Below are positions 42,804-52,096 of a stretch of 64,000 nucleotides of DNA, one piece after another. Location: NCBI GenBank assembly GCA_965220245.1, contig CBDCPI010000002.1, forward strand, positions 62,001 to 126,000, written 5' to 3'. The translations under genes were made by a program, and so were the position numbers. Origin of the DNA: CBDCPI01 sp965220245 (GTDB lineage: Bacteria > Chloroflexota > Dehalococcoidia > Lucifugimonadales > UBA3495). Under the pieces are notes generated by a model that ran no database searches, had not been told where the DNA came from, and was given only the letters and a program-made list of their open reading frames with translations. Within the stretch, counting starts at the first letter, position 1; each line of letters begins with the position of its first letter.

Positions 42804-44136
42804 CTGACAAGGGTAGGCAAAGTATGAAATAGGCATAAGAACTTGGAAAGCGCACAGCTTTCTGGCATCTTTTTGGTGAGAATCAGAAAGGCTGCCAGAG
42901 GTTCGCCATGCGCTTCCCAACCGAATACTACCAGATGAAGCAGACCATACAATACTACATGCCGCATCTCAGAGGGTCTCAGTTGAAGGGACTGGTCCTG
43001 TGGGTGTACGGCATCATAATGGCCCAGAGCGGCTGCCAGAACGCGGTCGCCGCTGAGCTTTCGTTCATAGGCAACTTCAACAGCATACGGCAGTATCTCC
43101 GGGAGTGGCTGTACAATGGGCAGGACCGCGCCAACCCGTGCGGAGTGCAGTTGGATGTCAGACTGTGCTTCGTTCCACTGCTGCGATGGATTCTCAATTG
43201 GTGGAAGTCTGACAGATTGGTGCTTGCCATAGACCCGACGATGAAGGGCGACCGGATAAACGCCATTGCGATAAGCGTGGTCTATCGCAGTTGCGCTATT
43301 CCGGTGGCCTGGCACATCCTGCCCGCCAACAAACCCGGGCAGTGGATAGCGCCGGCGGTGAGTCTGCTGAAGTTGCTGTCCGAAGCGGTGCCGCCGGACA
43401 TGAGCGTGCTGGTGATGACTGACCGCGGTTTGAGGAGTCCGCGGCTGTGGGAGCAGATACGCTCTGTGGGGTGGCATCCTTACATGCGGCAATCGGTCAA
43501 CACCGTGTTCTGCCCTGACGGAGGAACCCGCCTGCCGGCGCGAGCGTTGGTGCCGGGGCCGGGGCACGCATATGTTGGGTCCGGGACGGCTTTCAGGGAC
43601 AGCAGCAAGCGCCGCCGCGGGACGGTGATTGTGGTCTGGGACCAGGGCCAAGACGAGCCGTGGGTGGTGATGACCGACCTGCCGCCCGGCGAAGCAGGGG
43701 TGTGCTGGTACATGCTCCGGTTCTGGATAGAACTGGGCTTCAGAGCACTCAAGAGCTTGGGGTGGCAGTGGCAGAACACTCGCAGGACCGATCCCGAACG
43801 GGTGGCGAGGCACTGGCTTGCGTTGTCGGTGGCGACGTTCTGGACGCTGGCGTATGGGACCAGGGTAGAAGACGCCAATGAGCTTGGCATAGCGCCCGGC
43901 CATCTCAGAGCACCGCCGAAGGCTCTGGCGTCCACTCACCGCAGCGCTTGGAGCGCTCCCAAACGGACTATCAGTGTACTGCGGCAGGGCATCATCTGGC
44001 TGAGACGGCTGCTGCCCAAGGGCAGACTTTGGCGCAGGGTCTGGCTGCTTCCTGAACCGTGGCCGGAACCGTCGCCCGATATGAAGCTCATCTACCATGC
44101 AGAAACCTGAAACAATCAAATGCCTACCCTTGTCAG
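42804..44136 (+). mobile_element. IS4-family-like insertion sequence, apparently intact
   Basis: 1333 bp with perfect 16-bp terminal inverted repeats CTGACAAGGGTAGGCA and TGCCTACCCTTGTCAG. It is flanked by an 11-bp direct repeat CTCCCCAAGGG (42793-42803 and 44137-44147). It encodes one full-length DDE transposase. TSD length fits the IS4 family. It sits within the cobamide gene cluster. Confidence 0.92.
42908..44110 (+). CDS. DDE transposase (IS4-like)
   Basis: 400 residues. Catalytic triad candidates: Asp109 in LVLAIDPTMKG, Asp172 in VLVMTDRGLRS and Glu275 in RFWIELGFRALKS, the last matching the Y-x-R...E...K pattern of IS4-type enzymes. N-terminal helices (residues 1-95) probably bind the ends. 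A single uninterrupted ORF between perfect terminal repeats, so it could be active. Confidence 0.9.
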   Translation: MRFPTEYYQMKQTIQYYMPHLRGSQLKGLVLWVYGIIMAQSGCQNAVAAELSFIGNFNSIRQYLREWLYNGQDRANPCGVQLDVRLCFVPLLRWILNWWKSDRLVLAIDPTMKGDRINAIAISVVYRSCAIPVAWHILPANKPGQWIAPAVSLLKLLSEAVPPDMSVLVMTDRGLRSPRLWEQIRSVGWHPYMRQSVNTVFCPDGGTRLPARALVPGPGHAYVGSGTAFRDSSKRRRGTVIVVWDQGQDEPWVVMTDLPPGEAGVCWYMLRFWIELGFRALKSLGWQWQNTRRTDPERVARHWLALSVATFWTLAYGTRVEDANELGIAPGHLRAPPKALASTHRSAWSAPKRTISVLRQGIIWLRRLLPKGRLWRRVWLLPEPWPEPSPDMKLIYHAET

Positions 44137-44303
44137 CTCCCCAAGGGAGAAGGTTAGGCCTGTCCTGAGCTTGCCGAAGGGATGAGGGGAAATGCTTCCT
44201 ATGAGCCAAGTTCGCCATTTCTGGACTGTTGGGGTCGCCCCTCACCCTAGCCCTCTCCTGCGGGGAGAGGGAACTTTGCACCCACCCTCTTAACTTACTG
44301 ATG

Positions 44304-44498
44304 CAGGGCCTGTGCAAAGTCCGTAAAACCACACGCCGTCTTTCCGGCGGAGGCCGGAATCCAGGATTTCTTACTGGAAAACGGTGCAGTTGTCTTAGCA
44401 TTCCTGGGTCCCGGCTTTCGCCGGGACGACGGTGGGGTCTACTGAAACCGGCCCTCGCAGGCTGTCTTGGTCCGACTTGAGACTTTGCACAGGCCCTG
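44304..44498. repeat. Type A-like element with IS256-like ends
   Basis: 195 bp, ends CAGGGCCTGTGCAAAGTC and GACTTTGCACAGGCCCTG, an 18-bp perfect inverted repeat. Flanks CTTACTGATG and CTTACTGCTG form a 10-bp duplication with one mismatch. Immediately upstream of the cobD-like gene. The remainder of 44137-44542 contains Gly/Arg-type REP words (ctgtcctgagcttgccgaag). Confidence 0.8.
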
Positions 44499-44542
44499 CT
44501 TACTGCTGCCCTAGTGATCGCATTGGTGGTGGATTAGCATTC

Positions 44543-45691
44543 ATGGTAGAAGTACCGGGCAAAGCGGAGATTCCCGCTAGAGTGGGCCGCCCCACCCACG
44601 GCGGGCTCAAGCCGGCCGAGTTGAGGGCTATGGGCTTGGACCCCCAAGCGGTGCTGGACTTCAGCGCCAGCGTCAGCCCCATTGGCCCCCCGGAGGGGGT
44701 TTGGGAGGCAATGCGTGGCGTGGACTTGGGCGCTTATCCCGACCCTCAGTGTCTCTTATTGCGGGAGGCCCTCGCCGCCCACCTGTCGCCAGGCTGGCTG
44801 GACATTGGCCGCATCTTGGTGGGCAACGGGTCGACCGAGATCATCCACCTGATTGCCCGGGCCTACTTGTCGCCGCCGCGGTCGGGCACGGCTAACGCCG
44901 CGTTCTTGTTAACTCCAACCTACGGGGAGTATGCGGGCGCCTGCGGCTTGGCGGGCGCCGGTGTTTCCTCATTTGACAGTGGTTACCGGGACAGTGGTGA
45001 CTGGGACAGCCGGGCCCGCCCCGGTTTTAGGTGGGACCTTGACTTGGCGGCGCAGCGCATTCGTGAAGAAAGGCCTAGCCTAGTGTTCGTTTGCAATCCG
45101 AACAATCCTACCGGGGTCTTCTTGGAAAAGCGAGAAGTGGCGCTGCTGCTCCAGTCTGCCTCGGAAGCTGGAAGCTTGCTGGTCCTGGATGAAGCCTACA
45201 TCTCATTCGTAGACGGGGTTTGGGACTCGTTGGCTCTGCTGGAGTCGGCGAACGTGTTGCTGCTCCGTTCCATGACCAAGGACTACGGGCTGACGGCGCT
45301 GCGGTTGGGTTACTCGTTGGCGCAGGAAGAGGTTACGGAGAGATTGGCCGCTTTCCAGCCTGATTGGAGTGTTAACGGTCTCTCCCAAGCGGCGGGACTG
45401 GTGGCGCTTGCCGATACCGGGTATTTGGAACGAGCGCGGTTGGCGGTGGCGGAAGCCAAAGCCTACCTAACGCAACAGCTAAACGATTTGGGATTCTACG
45501 TGTCGCCGTCCGCGGCTAATTTCCTGCTGGTCCAAGTCGGCGATGCCGCTGCTTGGCGGGCCAAGCTGATGCGGCTGGGCATTTTCGTGCGGGACTGCAC
45601 TTCCTTTGGCCTTCCCGACTACCTCAGGGTGGGCATTCGTTCGCTGCCCGATTGCCGTTGCCTGGCCCAGGCGATGACCGATTTGGCGTGA
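44543..45691 (+). CDS. cobD: Threonine-phosphate decarboxylase-like class I/II aminotransferase fold protein
   Basis: 382 residues from ATG 44543. PLP-dependent fold type I: GNGSTEIIHLIARAYL, FVCNPNNPTGVFL, LLVLDEAYISF, and the PLP lysine in LLLRSMTKDYGLTALRLGY. The start VGRPTHGGLKPAEL with GLDPQAVLDFSASVSPIGPP is characteristic of CobD/CobC rather than histidinol-phosphate aminotransferase. CobD makes aminopropanol phosphate for the nucleotide loop (substrate of CbiB). Originally adjacent to cbiB, now separated by the IS and a type A element, so its expression may depend on a new promoter. Confidence 0.88.
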   Translation: MVEVPGKAEIPARVGRPTHGGLKPAELRAMGLDPQAVLDFSASVSPIGPPEGVWEAMRGVDLGAYPDPQCLLLREALAAHLSPGWLDIGRILVGNGSTEIIHLIARAYLSPPRSGTANAAFLLTPTYGEYAGACGLAGAGVSSFDSGYRDSGDWDSRARPGFRWDLDLAAQRIREERPSLVFVCNPNNPTGVFLEKREVALLLQSASEAGSLLVLDEAYISFVDGVWDSLALLESANVLLLRSMTKDYGLTALRLGYSLAQEEVTERLAAFQPDWSVNGLSQAAGLVALADTGYLERARLAVAEAKAYLTQQLNDLGFYVSPSAANFLLVQVGDAAAWRAKLMRLGIFVRDCTSFGLPDYLRVGIRSLPDCRCLAQAMTDLA

Positions 45692-45693
45692 GT

Positions 45694-45854
45694 CAGGGCC
45701 TTTTCATTGTCACCCCGAACGCCGTCACCCCGAACGCCGTGAGGGGTCTAAAATCCTTCTGGAAAGGCGAAGTTGGTTCCAGCAAGAAGTTTAGATTCCT
45801 CGCGCTGCTCGGAATGACAGAAAGGAGGCTCAGAATGAGAATGAAAAGGCCCGG
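45694..45854. repeat. Type A element
   Basis: 161 bp, start CAGGGCCTTTTCATTGTCA, end AATGAAAAGGCCCGG (last-but-one base changed). Flanks TGGCGTGAGT and TGGCGTAAGC agree at 8 of 10. Contains an internal tandem duplication of caccccgaacgccgt. Begins only 2 bp after the cobD stop. Confidence 0.75.
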
Positions 45855-45866
45855 TGGCGTAAGCGG

Positions 45867-45968
45867 GTAACTGTTCAGAGTTGATGAGCTCACTGACACA
45901 GAACCGCTCATCCTGAGCGCAGCGCAGCGGAGTCGAAGGACCGATTCCCCTCAAGTCTGAACAGTTAC
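45867..45968. repeat. Type B element, short copy
   Basis: 102 bp, ends GTAACTGTTCAGAGTTGAT and AAGTCTGAACAGTTAC. Flanked by GTAAGCGG on both sides (8 bp). The target lies at the edge of the neighbouring type A element's own flank. Confidence 0.75.
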
Positions 45969-46041
45969 GTAAGCGGTTTCTGCTTGCTGTTTCCGCTGGC
46001 GATGGTTAGAATAGGAAAAATTTATGCCCTCAGGAGTCACC

Positions 46042-46608
46042 ATGGCTACTGTAAACCAGACAGTTACCGAAAACCGCTTCACCGAAGAGTTCGGCGCTCC
46101 GAAAGAGACCACGGCGGCGAAGGTAAAGGACTCCATGTCCTCCTATGTCCAAGAGTTCATTCAGCATTCTCCCTTCGCGGTTATGGCCACCAGCGATTCC
46201 TCGGGTCACGCCGACGCCTCGCCCAAGGGCGGCAAACCAGGATTTGTCCGGGTCTTAGACGACAGGCACCTGCTCTTCCCCGACGTTGCTGGCAACAAGC
46301 TGTTTCAGTCCTACCAGAATGTTGACGCCAACCCCCACATCGGCCTCTTGTTCATGATCCCCGGCGTTAACGACACCGTCCGGGTGAACGGCAAGGTGAC
46401 CATCGTAAACAAGCAAGAGTTGGACCGGCAGAACATTGAGTTGGACCTTTACGAGTACGACGATAACTCCAAGCACCTTCAGGGAATGCTTGTCGAGGTA
46501 ACCGAATCCTTCCCGCACTGTCCCCGGGCTTACAAGTTCTCCCGTATCTGGGATATTGACGAGATCAAGGCTAATCAAGAAAACCGGCCGATTTCACAGC
46601 GCAGTTAA
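46042..46608 (+). CDS. Pyridoxamine 5'-phosphate oxidase-family FMN-binding protein
   Basis: 188 residues from ATG 46042 (ribosome-binding site caggagtcacc); the ATG at 46024 is an alternative. Split-barrel flavin fold: SPFAVMATSDSSGHADASPKGG, VLDDRHLLFPDVAGNKLFQSY and IGLLFMIPGVNDTVRVNGKV match the MSMEG_1061-type subgroup. These proteins bind FMN or F420 and act as oxidoreductases on unknown substrates. Ends with LVEVTESFPHCPRAYKFSRIW, a subgroup trait. Standing alone between repeats. Confidence 0.85.
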   Translation: MATVNQTVTENRFTEEFGAPKETTAAKVKDSMSSYVQEFIQHSPFAVMATSDSSGHADASPKGGKPGFVRVLDDRHLLFPDVAGNKLFQSYQNVDANPHIGLLFMIPGVNDTVRVNGKVTIVNKQELDRQNIELDLYEYDDNSKHLQGMLVEVTESFPHCPRAYKFSRIWDIDEIKANQENRPISQRS

Positions 46609-46610
46609 AA

Positions 46611-46657
46611 AGCCAGTGGCTAGTGGTTAGCCGCTAGTCACTGACCACTAGCCACTA
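46611..46657. repeat. Intergenic hairpin repeat
   Basis: CAGTGGCTAGTGGTTAG ... CTGACCACTAGCCACTAG, the same word family as the hairpin at 41751. It lies between the FMN protein and the M16 peptidase. Confidence 0.55.
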
Positions 46658-46666
46658 GCCGGACAG

Positions 46667-49342
46667 GTGAGCAAGCAAATGGAAGCTGTGTCCTTTGAGA
46701 AAGTGACTTTACCCAACGGATTGGACCTGATTCTGCATCAGGACCACTCCATACCGGTGGCGGCGGTTAACGTTTGGTACCATGTCGGTTCCAAAGACGA
46801 GGAAATGGGGCGCACCGGGTTTGCCCACCTCTTTGAGCACGTGATGTTTGAGGGCTCCAAGCATCACAACACCAGCTTTTTTGCCCCCCTTCAAAAAGCG
46901 GGGGCCAACCTTAACGGTTCGACAACCCCGGACCGGACCAACTATTGGGAGGACGTTCCTTCTAACTACCTGGAGTTGGCCCTGTGGTTGGAAGCCGACC
47001 GGATGGGGTTCTTGCTGGAGGCTTTGGACCAGCAGCGTTTCGACATCCAGCGGGACGTGGTCAAGAACGAACGGCGGCAGTCCTACGAGAACCGTCCCTA
47101 CGGCATGGCCTATTGGCACATCCAAGAAGCCTTGTTTCCCTTGCCCCATCCCTACCACTGGATGACCATCGGTTCCCAAGAAGACTTGGACGCCGCCAGC
47201 TTGGATGACGTAAAGGACTTTTTCCGCCGCTACTATGCTCCCTCCAACGCCAGCTTGGCCATCGCCGGAGACTTCCAGTGGGACCAGGCTTTGGAGTTGG
47301 TCAACCGGTACTTTGGCGATTTGCCTCCGGGCCCCAGTCTGCCGCGGCAGGGCCGCCTCGACTCCCCCTTGTCGGGAAGGGTAGAGCTGGAAATGCGGGA
47401 CCGGGTGTCTTTGCCCCGCTTGTATGTATCTTGGCCCACGCCGCCCGATTTTGGTGAAGACGACGCTGGCTTGGAGTTGCTGCAAGCCATATTGTCCGAC
47501 GGTCTCAGTTCCCGCCTGCACCGTTCCTTGGTCTATGAACAACAGATCGCCCAGAGCGCCATGCTGCGGTACCATGCCGGTGAGATCGCCGGGCAGTTTA
47601 CTGTTCAGATCACGGCGGCTCCGGGCCATGAGTTGGCCGAGGTAGAAGAGGCCCTAGACCGGGAGATGGCACGTATTCAGCAAGAACCGCCCACCGACGA
47701 TGAAATCGCCAGGGTCAAAAACCGGATCGAAGCCAGCCACTATCGCCAGTTGGCCCGGGTCGGAGGTTTTGGCGGTCGGGCCGATCAGCTCAACCACTTT
47801 AATGTCTTTGCTCGTGACCCCCAGTTGATCAACTCCAGCTTGGAGCGGTACTTGGCGGTGCAACGGGAAGACATTTTGAGGGTGGACGAGGAGATATTGG
47901 ACCACCGCCAAGTGAGGCTGCGGGTGTTGCCCGAGAAGTCGCTGGAAACGACTGCTGCGGTCTCGCTGGACCGGTCGGTTATGCCCGGACCTACCACTGA
48001 GCCGGCTTTCACCCCGCCCACGCCGTTGCGTCACCGCTTGGACAACGGCCTGTCAATCGCCGTGGTAGAACACCCTGGACTTCCCATCGTGGCCCTTGGT
48101 CTGATGCTGGACGCGGGCGCGTCCGCCGACCCCGCCGACCTCCCGGGCCTAGCCAGCTTCACCTCTCAGATGCTGTCTGAGGGCACCACCACTCGTTCCA
48201 GCCAACAGATAGCTTTGGACTTTGAATACATCGGCGCCCGGCTGTCTACCGATGTGCGGCGGGAATTTACTCTTCTGGCCTCCGAAGCGTTATCCAAGCA
48301 CTGGGTTACTGCCTTGGACTTGGTGGCCGATGTGGTACAGAATCCGACCTTTCCTCAACACGAGTTGGAGCGGGTCCGGCGGGAGCAATTGACCGACCTG
48401 CAAAGGGGTAAGGACGACCCCACCTTTATCGCCGAGCACGTCATAGCGGGACTGGCGTTTGACCAGCAGTCCGGCTACGGCCACCCGATTCACGGGTCTG
48501 AGGGAACGCTGACCTCGCTGACCCGCGACGACGTGGTCAATCACTTTGAAAGGGCCTACGGCCCGGCCGGGGCCACGCTTATCGTAGCTGGCGACGTGAC
48601 TTTATCCCAAGTGGTAGAAAAAGCCCAATCGGCCCTTGGGGACTGGCAAGGCGGCGCCAAGGTTGAACGAGCCCAGCGGGATGTAACAAATGGCAAAGAG
48701 GGCCTCTCCACCATTTATCTGGTCGACCACCCCGGCGCGGCCCAGTCGGTGATTCGAGCGTTGCAGACTACCATACCCCGTCATCACCCGGACTATTTCG
48801 GGCTCTTGCTGCTGAACTACTCCTTTGGAGGGCAGTTTTCCGCCAGGTTGAATCAGAACTTACGCCAAGACAAAGGCTATAGCTACGGGTATCACTCGGT
48901 CGTTCAATGGCACCAAGGGCTGTCTTTGCTCTACGCCGGTGGTAGTGTCCAGACCGCAGTAACCAAAGAGTCAGTGGAGGAAACGCTGCGAGAGTTCCGC
49001 GATGTGCATTCGGAGCGGCCAATAGAAAGGGAGGAGTTAGACGCCGCCAAGGCCGGCATCCTCCAAGGATACCCGGCCAGCTTTGAGCGTCCGGGGCAGA
49101 TCATCAATCATCTGCTCCAACTGGTCCTGTTCGACCTGCCCAACGACTACTTCCAAACGGTTAAACCCAAAGTGGAAGGGGTCACTCTGGCCGAGGTCCA
49201 CCGGATCGCCGGGGACCACATCCAACCCCAACGGCTATCGGTCTTGGTGGTGGGTGACCGTGAGACCATCGAACCGGGGCTTCAGGAATTGGGTCTGCCG
49301 GTAGTAACGCTCGACAGCGACGGTGCACCGACAGCTTACTGA
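46667..49342 (+). CDS. M16 (insulinase/pitrilysin) zinc peptidase, two-lobed
   Basis: 891 residues with two M16 halves. The first half holds the inverted zinc motif HxxEH (His54, Glu57, His58 in GFAHLFEHVMFEG) and the distal Glu in QRDVVKNERRQSYENRPYG. The second half starts near RHRLDNGLSIAVVEHPGLP and lacks zinc ligands, as usual for the structural lobe. It degrades peptides within an enclosed chamber. No signal peptide; the GTG at 46667 or the ATG at 46679 would be the start. Standing alone, not in the mpp-type operon with dut or pnp. Confidence 0.9.
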   Translation: MSKQMEAVSFEKVTLPNGLDLILHQDHSIPVAAVNVWYHVGSKDEEMGRTGFAHLFEHVMFEGSKHHNTSFFAPLQKAGANLNGSTTPDRTNYWEDVPSNYLELALWLEADRMGFLLEALDQQRFDIQRDVVKNERRQSYENRPYGMAYWHIQEALFPLPHPYHWMTIGSQEDLDAASLDDVKDFFRRYYAPSNASLAIAGDFQWDQALELVNRYFGDLPPGPSLPRQGRLDSPLSGRVELEMRDRVSLPRLYVSWPTPPDFGEDDAGLELLQAILSDGLSSRLHRSLVYEQQIAQSAMLRYHAGEIAGQFTVQITAAPGHELAEVEEALDREMARIQQEPPTDDEIARVKNRIEASHYRQLARVGGFGGRADQLNHFNVFARDPQLINSSLERYLAVQREDILRVDEEILDHRQVRLRVLPEKSLETTAAVSLDRSVMPGPTTEPAFTPPTPLRHRLDNGLSIAVVEHPGLPIVALGLMLDAGASADPADLPGLASFTSQMLSEGTTTRSSQQIALDFEYIGARLSTDVRREFTLLASEALSKHWVTALDLVADVVQNPTFPQHELERVRREQLTDLQRGKDDPTFIAEHVIAGLAFDQQSGYGHPIHGSEGTLTSLTRDDVVNHFERAYGPAGATLIVAGDVTLSQVVEKAQSALGDWQGGAKVERAQRDVTNGKEGLSTIYLVDHPGAAQSVIRALQTTIPRHHPDYFGLLLLNYSFGGQFSARLNQNLRQDKGYSYGYHSVVQWHQGLSLLYAGGSVQTAVTKESVEETLREFRDVHSERPIEREELDAAKAGILQGYPASFERPGQIINHLLQLVLFDLPNDYFQTVKPKVEGVTLAEVHRIAGDHIQPQRLSVLVVGDRETIEPGLQELGLPVVTLDSDGAPTAY

Positions 49343-49503
49343 TACGTGAATAAGTTTCTAAATTGTCCTCTCCCCCGTCATTCCGGCGAAGGCCGGAATC
49401 TAGGACCGTTCTCCGTCAGCTACGTTCTTGTCCTCAGAATTTCTGGATTCCGGCTCAAGGCCGGAAAGACGAGGAATGGTTTAGGTAATTGTTCACGCAT
49501 CAG
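49339..49503. repeat. Type C element
   Basis: CTGATACGTGAATAAGTTTC ... GTTCACGCATCAG with TA on both sides (49337-49338 and 49504-49505). It starts within the stop codon region of the M16 gene (the TGA at 49340-49342 is part of the element's end), so the insertion supplied the present stop. Interior words ttccggcgaaggccggaat and ggattccggctcaaggccgg. Confidence 0.75.
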
Positions 49504-49528
49504 TAAACTCCTGAGGCTGATGGGATGA

Positions 49529-50857
49529 TTACCTTGCGGGGCGTTCTCCAAGGGTCATCTTGAAGGTGGACACTCCGTCTTCCCGGAATAGTTCCAAGTC
49601 AATCTCTTGGCCTGCGCTGAACTCTTGACGCAGCAACCGGATAAGGTCGGCCACCGCAGCGACTTTGTGGCCATCGACCGACATCACAATGTCTCCGGGG
49701 TGAATTCCGGCTTGGTCCGCCGGGCCGTCCCGCACCACGTTCTGAATGATAACCCCTTCCCGGATGGGAAGCCCCACTTGGGCGGCGACGTCCGGCGCCA
49801 AGTCGGTAAGAATAACTCCCATCCAGGCCCACCGTACCCGTCCCAACTCCACCAATTGCAGAGCTACCTCGGCTGCGGTCTCGGTGTTTATAGCAAAACC
49901 GATGCCTTCCACTCGAGTGCCCGCCGCGGAAGCCCGGCGTACCAGCGTGTTGATGCCGACTAGAGACCCATCCATGCCGATCAACGGCCCGCCGCTGTTA
50001 CCCGGATTGATTACCGTATCGGTCTGAATTAAGTCGTAAAGAGTAATTCCCGGAGTAGCCTCGATGGACCGCCCCAAGGCCGATACCACTCCCACGGTCA
50101 CCGTGGGCCCACCAGGCAGGGCCAAGGCGTTGCCGATGGCAACGACCCAATCGCCAACCCTAAGCCCCGGGTTTTGCTTTAGCGGCATCGCCTGATACCC
50201 ATCGCCTTCGATCCGCAGCACGGCTAGGTCAGACAGCAGGTCGGCCCCAACAATCTCGGCCGGTACCTGCACCCCGTCGTCCAAGGTTACCGCGATGCTT
50301 TCCGACCCGGCGACGACGTGACTACTGGTCAGCACCAGACCGGCGGAATCAAAAATCACCCCGGTGCCGCTGCCGAAGCTTGATCCGCTGCCAAAGAAGC
50401 CGGTCCTTTCGAATTCGGCCACTATCGAGACCACCGCCGGACGCACCCGCTCCACAATATCCGCCACGTTGGGTAGTTGTAGCACGGCGACCGGTGTAGG
50501 CGGCACTGTAGTAGGAGGCGGCGTTGCGGTTGGAGTTGGTGTCGGCGTGGCCGCCGGGGTTTGGGTCATGGGCGTAGTTGGTGTCGGCGTCTTAGCGGGC
50601 GCCGAGGGTATTGGCCCCGTCTCGGCGGCGCTGGTTGGCGAAGGAGTGGTTGGTGGCGGGACCGCGGTGGCCGCCACTGCCACGGCAGCGGACTGCTCCG
50701 CCGTGGTTGTTGGTGCAGACGCGGCCCCGGTTTCAATCTCGCGGCAAGCGGAAACTAAAAGCAGTATCACGGCGGCGACGAGAATGGTCCGCGACTTGCT
50801 TGGTAAATCGCGGCAATAAACCATTAACCTGGCCCCACTGGTTGGTCTGTTGCTCAC
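49529..50857 (-). CDS. HtrA/DegP-like serine protease lipoprotein with PDZ domain
   Basis: 442 residues. A lipobox (AAVILLLVSAC) follows a ~30-residue N-terminus; a long Thr/Pro linker (TPTPTPTATPPPTTVPPTP) leads to the protease. Catalytic His in LTSSHVVAGS, Asp in DLLSDLAVLRI, Ser in NPGNSGGPLIG. One C-terminal PDZ domain (REGVIIQNVVRDGPADQAG). Envelope quality-control protease. The GTG at 50857 overlaps the stop of rph, so they are coupled; the ATG 33 bp downstream is an alternative start better spaced for the signal peptide. Confidence 0.9.
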   Translation of the reverse strand: MSNRPTSGARLMVYCRDLPSKSRTILVAAVILLLVSACREIETGAASAPTTTAEQSAAVAVAATAVPPPTTPSPTSAAETGPIPSAPAKTPTPTTPMTQTPAATPTPTPTATPPPTTVPPTPVAVLQLPNVADIVERVRPAVVSIVAEFERTGFFGSGSSFGSGTGVIFDSAGLVLTSSHVVAGSESIAVTLDDGVQVPAEIVGADLLSDLAVLRIEGDGYQAMPLKQNPGLRVGDWVVAIGNALALPGGPTVTVGVVSALGRSIEATPGITLYDLIQTDTVINPGNSGGPLIGMDGSLVGINTLVRRASAAGTRVEGIGFAINTETAAEVALQLVELGRVRWAWMGVILTDLAPDVAAQVGLPIREGVIIQNVVRDGPADQAGIHPGDIVMSVDGHKVAAVADLIRLLRQEFSAGQEIDLELFREDGVSTFKMTLGERPAR

Positions 50858-51576
50858 AGGTTAAGGATTGCCTCCCTCTGGGCTCGAAATAAGGGCTCAA
50901 CACCTCTGGCCGCCAGCGCCATGACTTGGTCGAGCCGCTGTCTTGGGAAAGGAGCGGCCTCGGCAGCGCCTTGCAACTCGATCACCTCACCTCGGTCGGT
51001 GAGCACCACGTTAAAGTCGGCGTGGGCCTGAAAGTCTTCTTGGTAGCAGAGGTCCAATAACACCCCTTCTTCGGCGATACCAACGCTGACGGCGGCGACG
51101 GCGCTGCGAAGAGGCAGCCGGCGTAATATCCGGCGCTTTACCAGCAGGTCCAAGGCTTGGTACAAGGCGACGTAGGCCCCGGTAATCGCCGCAGTGCGAG
51201 TGCCGCCATCGGCCTCCAACACGTCGCAGTCAATTTGCACCGTGCGCTCGCCCAAGGCTTCCAGATCGGTGGCCGCTCGCAGGGACCGCCCGATCAACCG
51301 CTGGATCTCCTGGGAACGTCCGCTGACCCGGCCGGCGTCCCGGTCTCGAGAGCTGCGGGTGCTGGTCGACCGCGGCAGCATGTCGTATTCAGCGGTTACC
51401 CACCCTTTTCCCTGCCCGCGAAGGAATGGCGGCACCCGTTCTTCCAGCGATGCGGCGCACAGGACTTTGGTGACCCCCATTTCGATTAAGGCCGAACCCT
51501 CGGCGTGCCTTTGGAATCCGGGGGTGATGGTGGTGGGCCTAATTTGGTCCCATTTCCGCCCGTCGGCTCTTACCAA
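50854..51576 (-). CDS. rph: Ribonuclease PH
   Basis: 240 residues, full length. RPTTITPGFQRHAEGSALIEMG, KGWVTAEYDMLPRSTSTRSSRD, RSQEIQRLIGRSLRA, QIDCDVLEADGGTRTAAITGAY and the late VVLTDRGEVIELQGAAE are all typical. Phosphorolytic 3' exoribonuclease that trims tRNA precursors in the cytoplasm. Upstream of and overlapping the HtrA-like gene. Confidence 0.95.
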   Translation of the reverse strand: MVRADGRKWDQIRPTTITPGFQRHAEGSALIEMGVTKVLCAASLEERVPPFLRGQGKGWVTAEYDMLPRSTSTRSSRDRDAGRVSGRSQEIQRLIGRSLRAATDLEALGERTVQIDCDVLEADGGTRTAAITGAYVALYQALDLLVKRRILRRLPLRSAVAAVSVGIAEEGVLLDLCYQEDFQAHADFNVVLTDRGEVIELQGAAEAAPFPRQRLDQVMALAARGVEPLFRAQREAILNL

Positions 51577-51674
51577 AACCGGCTACTCCCTTGTTGGCAA
51601 TTTGCCCTCGTGACCCAGCATCATAAACTGCCAGCGTGTCCGTGACCAGTGGTCCGTGGCCAGTGAATAGTGTA

Positions 51675-51820
51675 AAGGGCCTTTTCATTCTCATTCTGAG
51701 CCCCCTTTCTGTCATTCCGAGCAGCGCGAGGAATCTAAAATTCTTCTGGGGCCAACTTCGCCTTTCCAGAGGGATTTTTAAACCCCTCACTGCGTTCGGG
51801 GTGACAATGAAAAGACCCTG
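51675..51820. repeat. Type A element
   Basis: 146 bp, ends AAGGGCCTTTTCATTCTCATT and AATGAAAAGACCCTG. Flanks GAATAGTGTA and GGATAGTGTA form a 10-bp duplication with one mismatch. Interior matches the copy at 18193 in inverted orientation. Confidence 0.82.
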
Positions 51821-51827
51821 GGATAGT

Positions 51828-52044
51828 GTAACTGTTCAGACTTGATGAGGAGAATTGACTGAGAGCCACACCCGCAATGCCAATGCTAATCTCACCACGA
51901 GACTTTGCTGCCCAACCGTCATTCCCGCGCAGGCGGGAATCCAGAAATGCCCCAGAAATGCCAAGGAAAAGGACCGTTGCTGGTTGCAAACGCTTATGGA
52001 TTCCGGCTCAAGGCCGGAATGACGTATCAAGTCTGAACAGTTAC
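51828..52044. repeat. Type B element, uninterrupted copy
   Basis: Ends GTAACTGTTCAGACTTGATG and ATCAAGTCTGAACAGTTAC; 8-bp flanks GGGATAGT and TGGATAGT. Its interior (gagagccacacccgcaatgcc then ctaatctcaccacgagac) is the empty-site counterpart of the type D insertion at 24754. With the type A element it fills 51577-52096. Confidence 0.8.
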
Positions 52045-52096
52045 TGGATAGTGACTAACCACTAGCCACTGCATAGATGCGCCCGGTTAACTCGAT

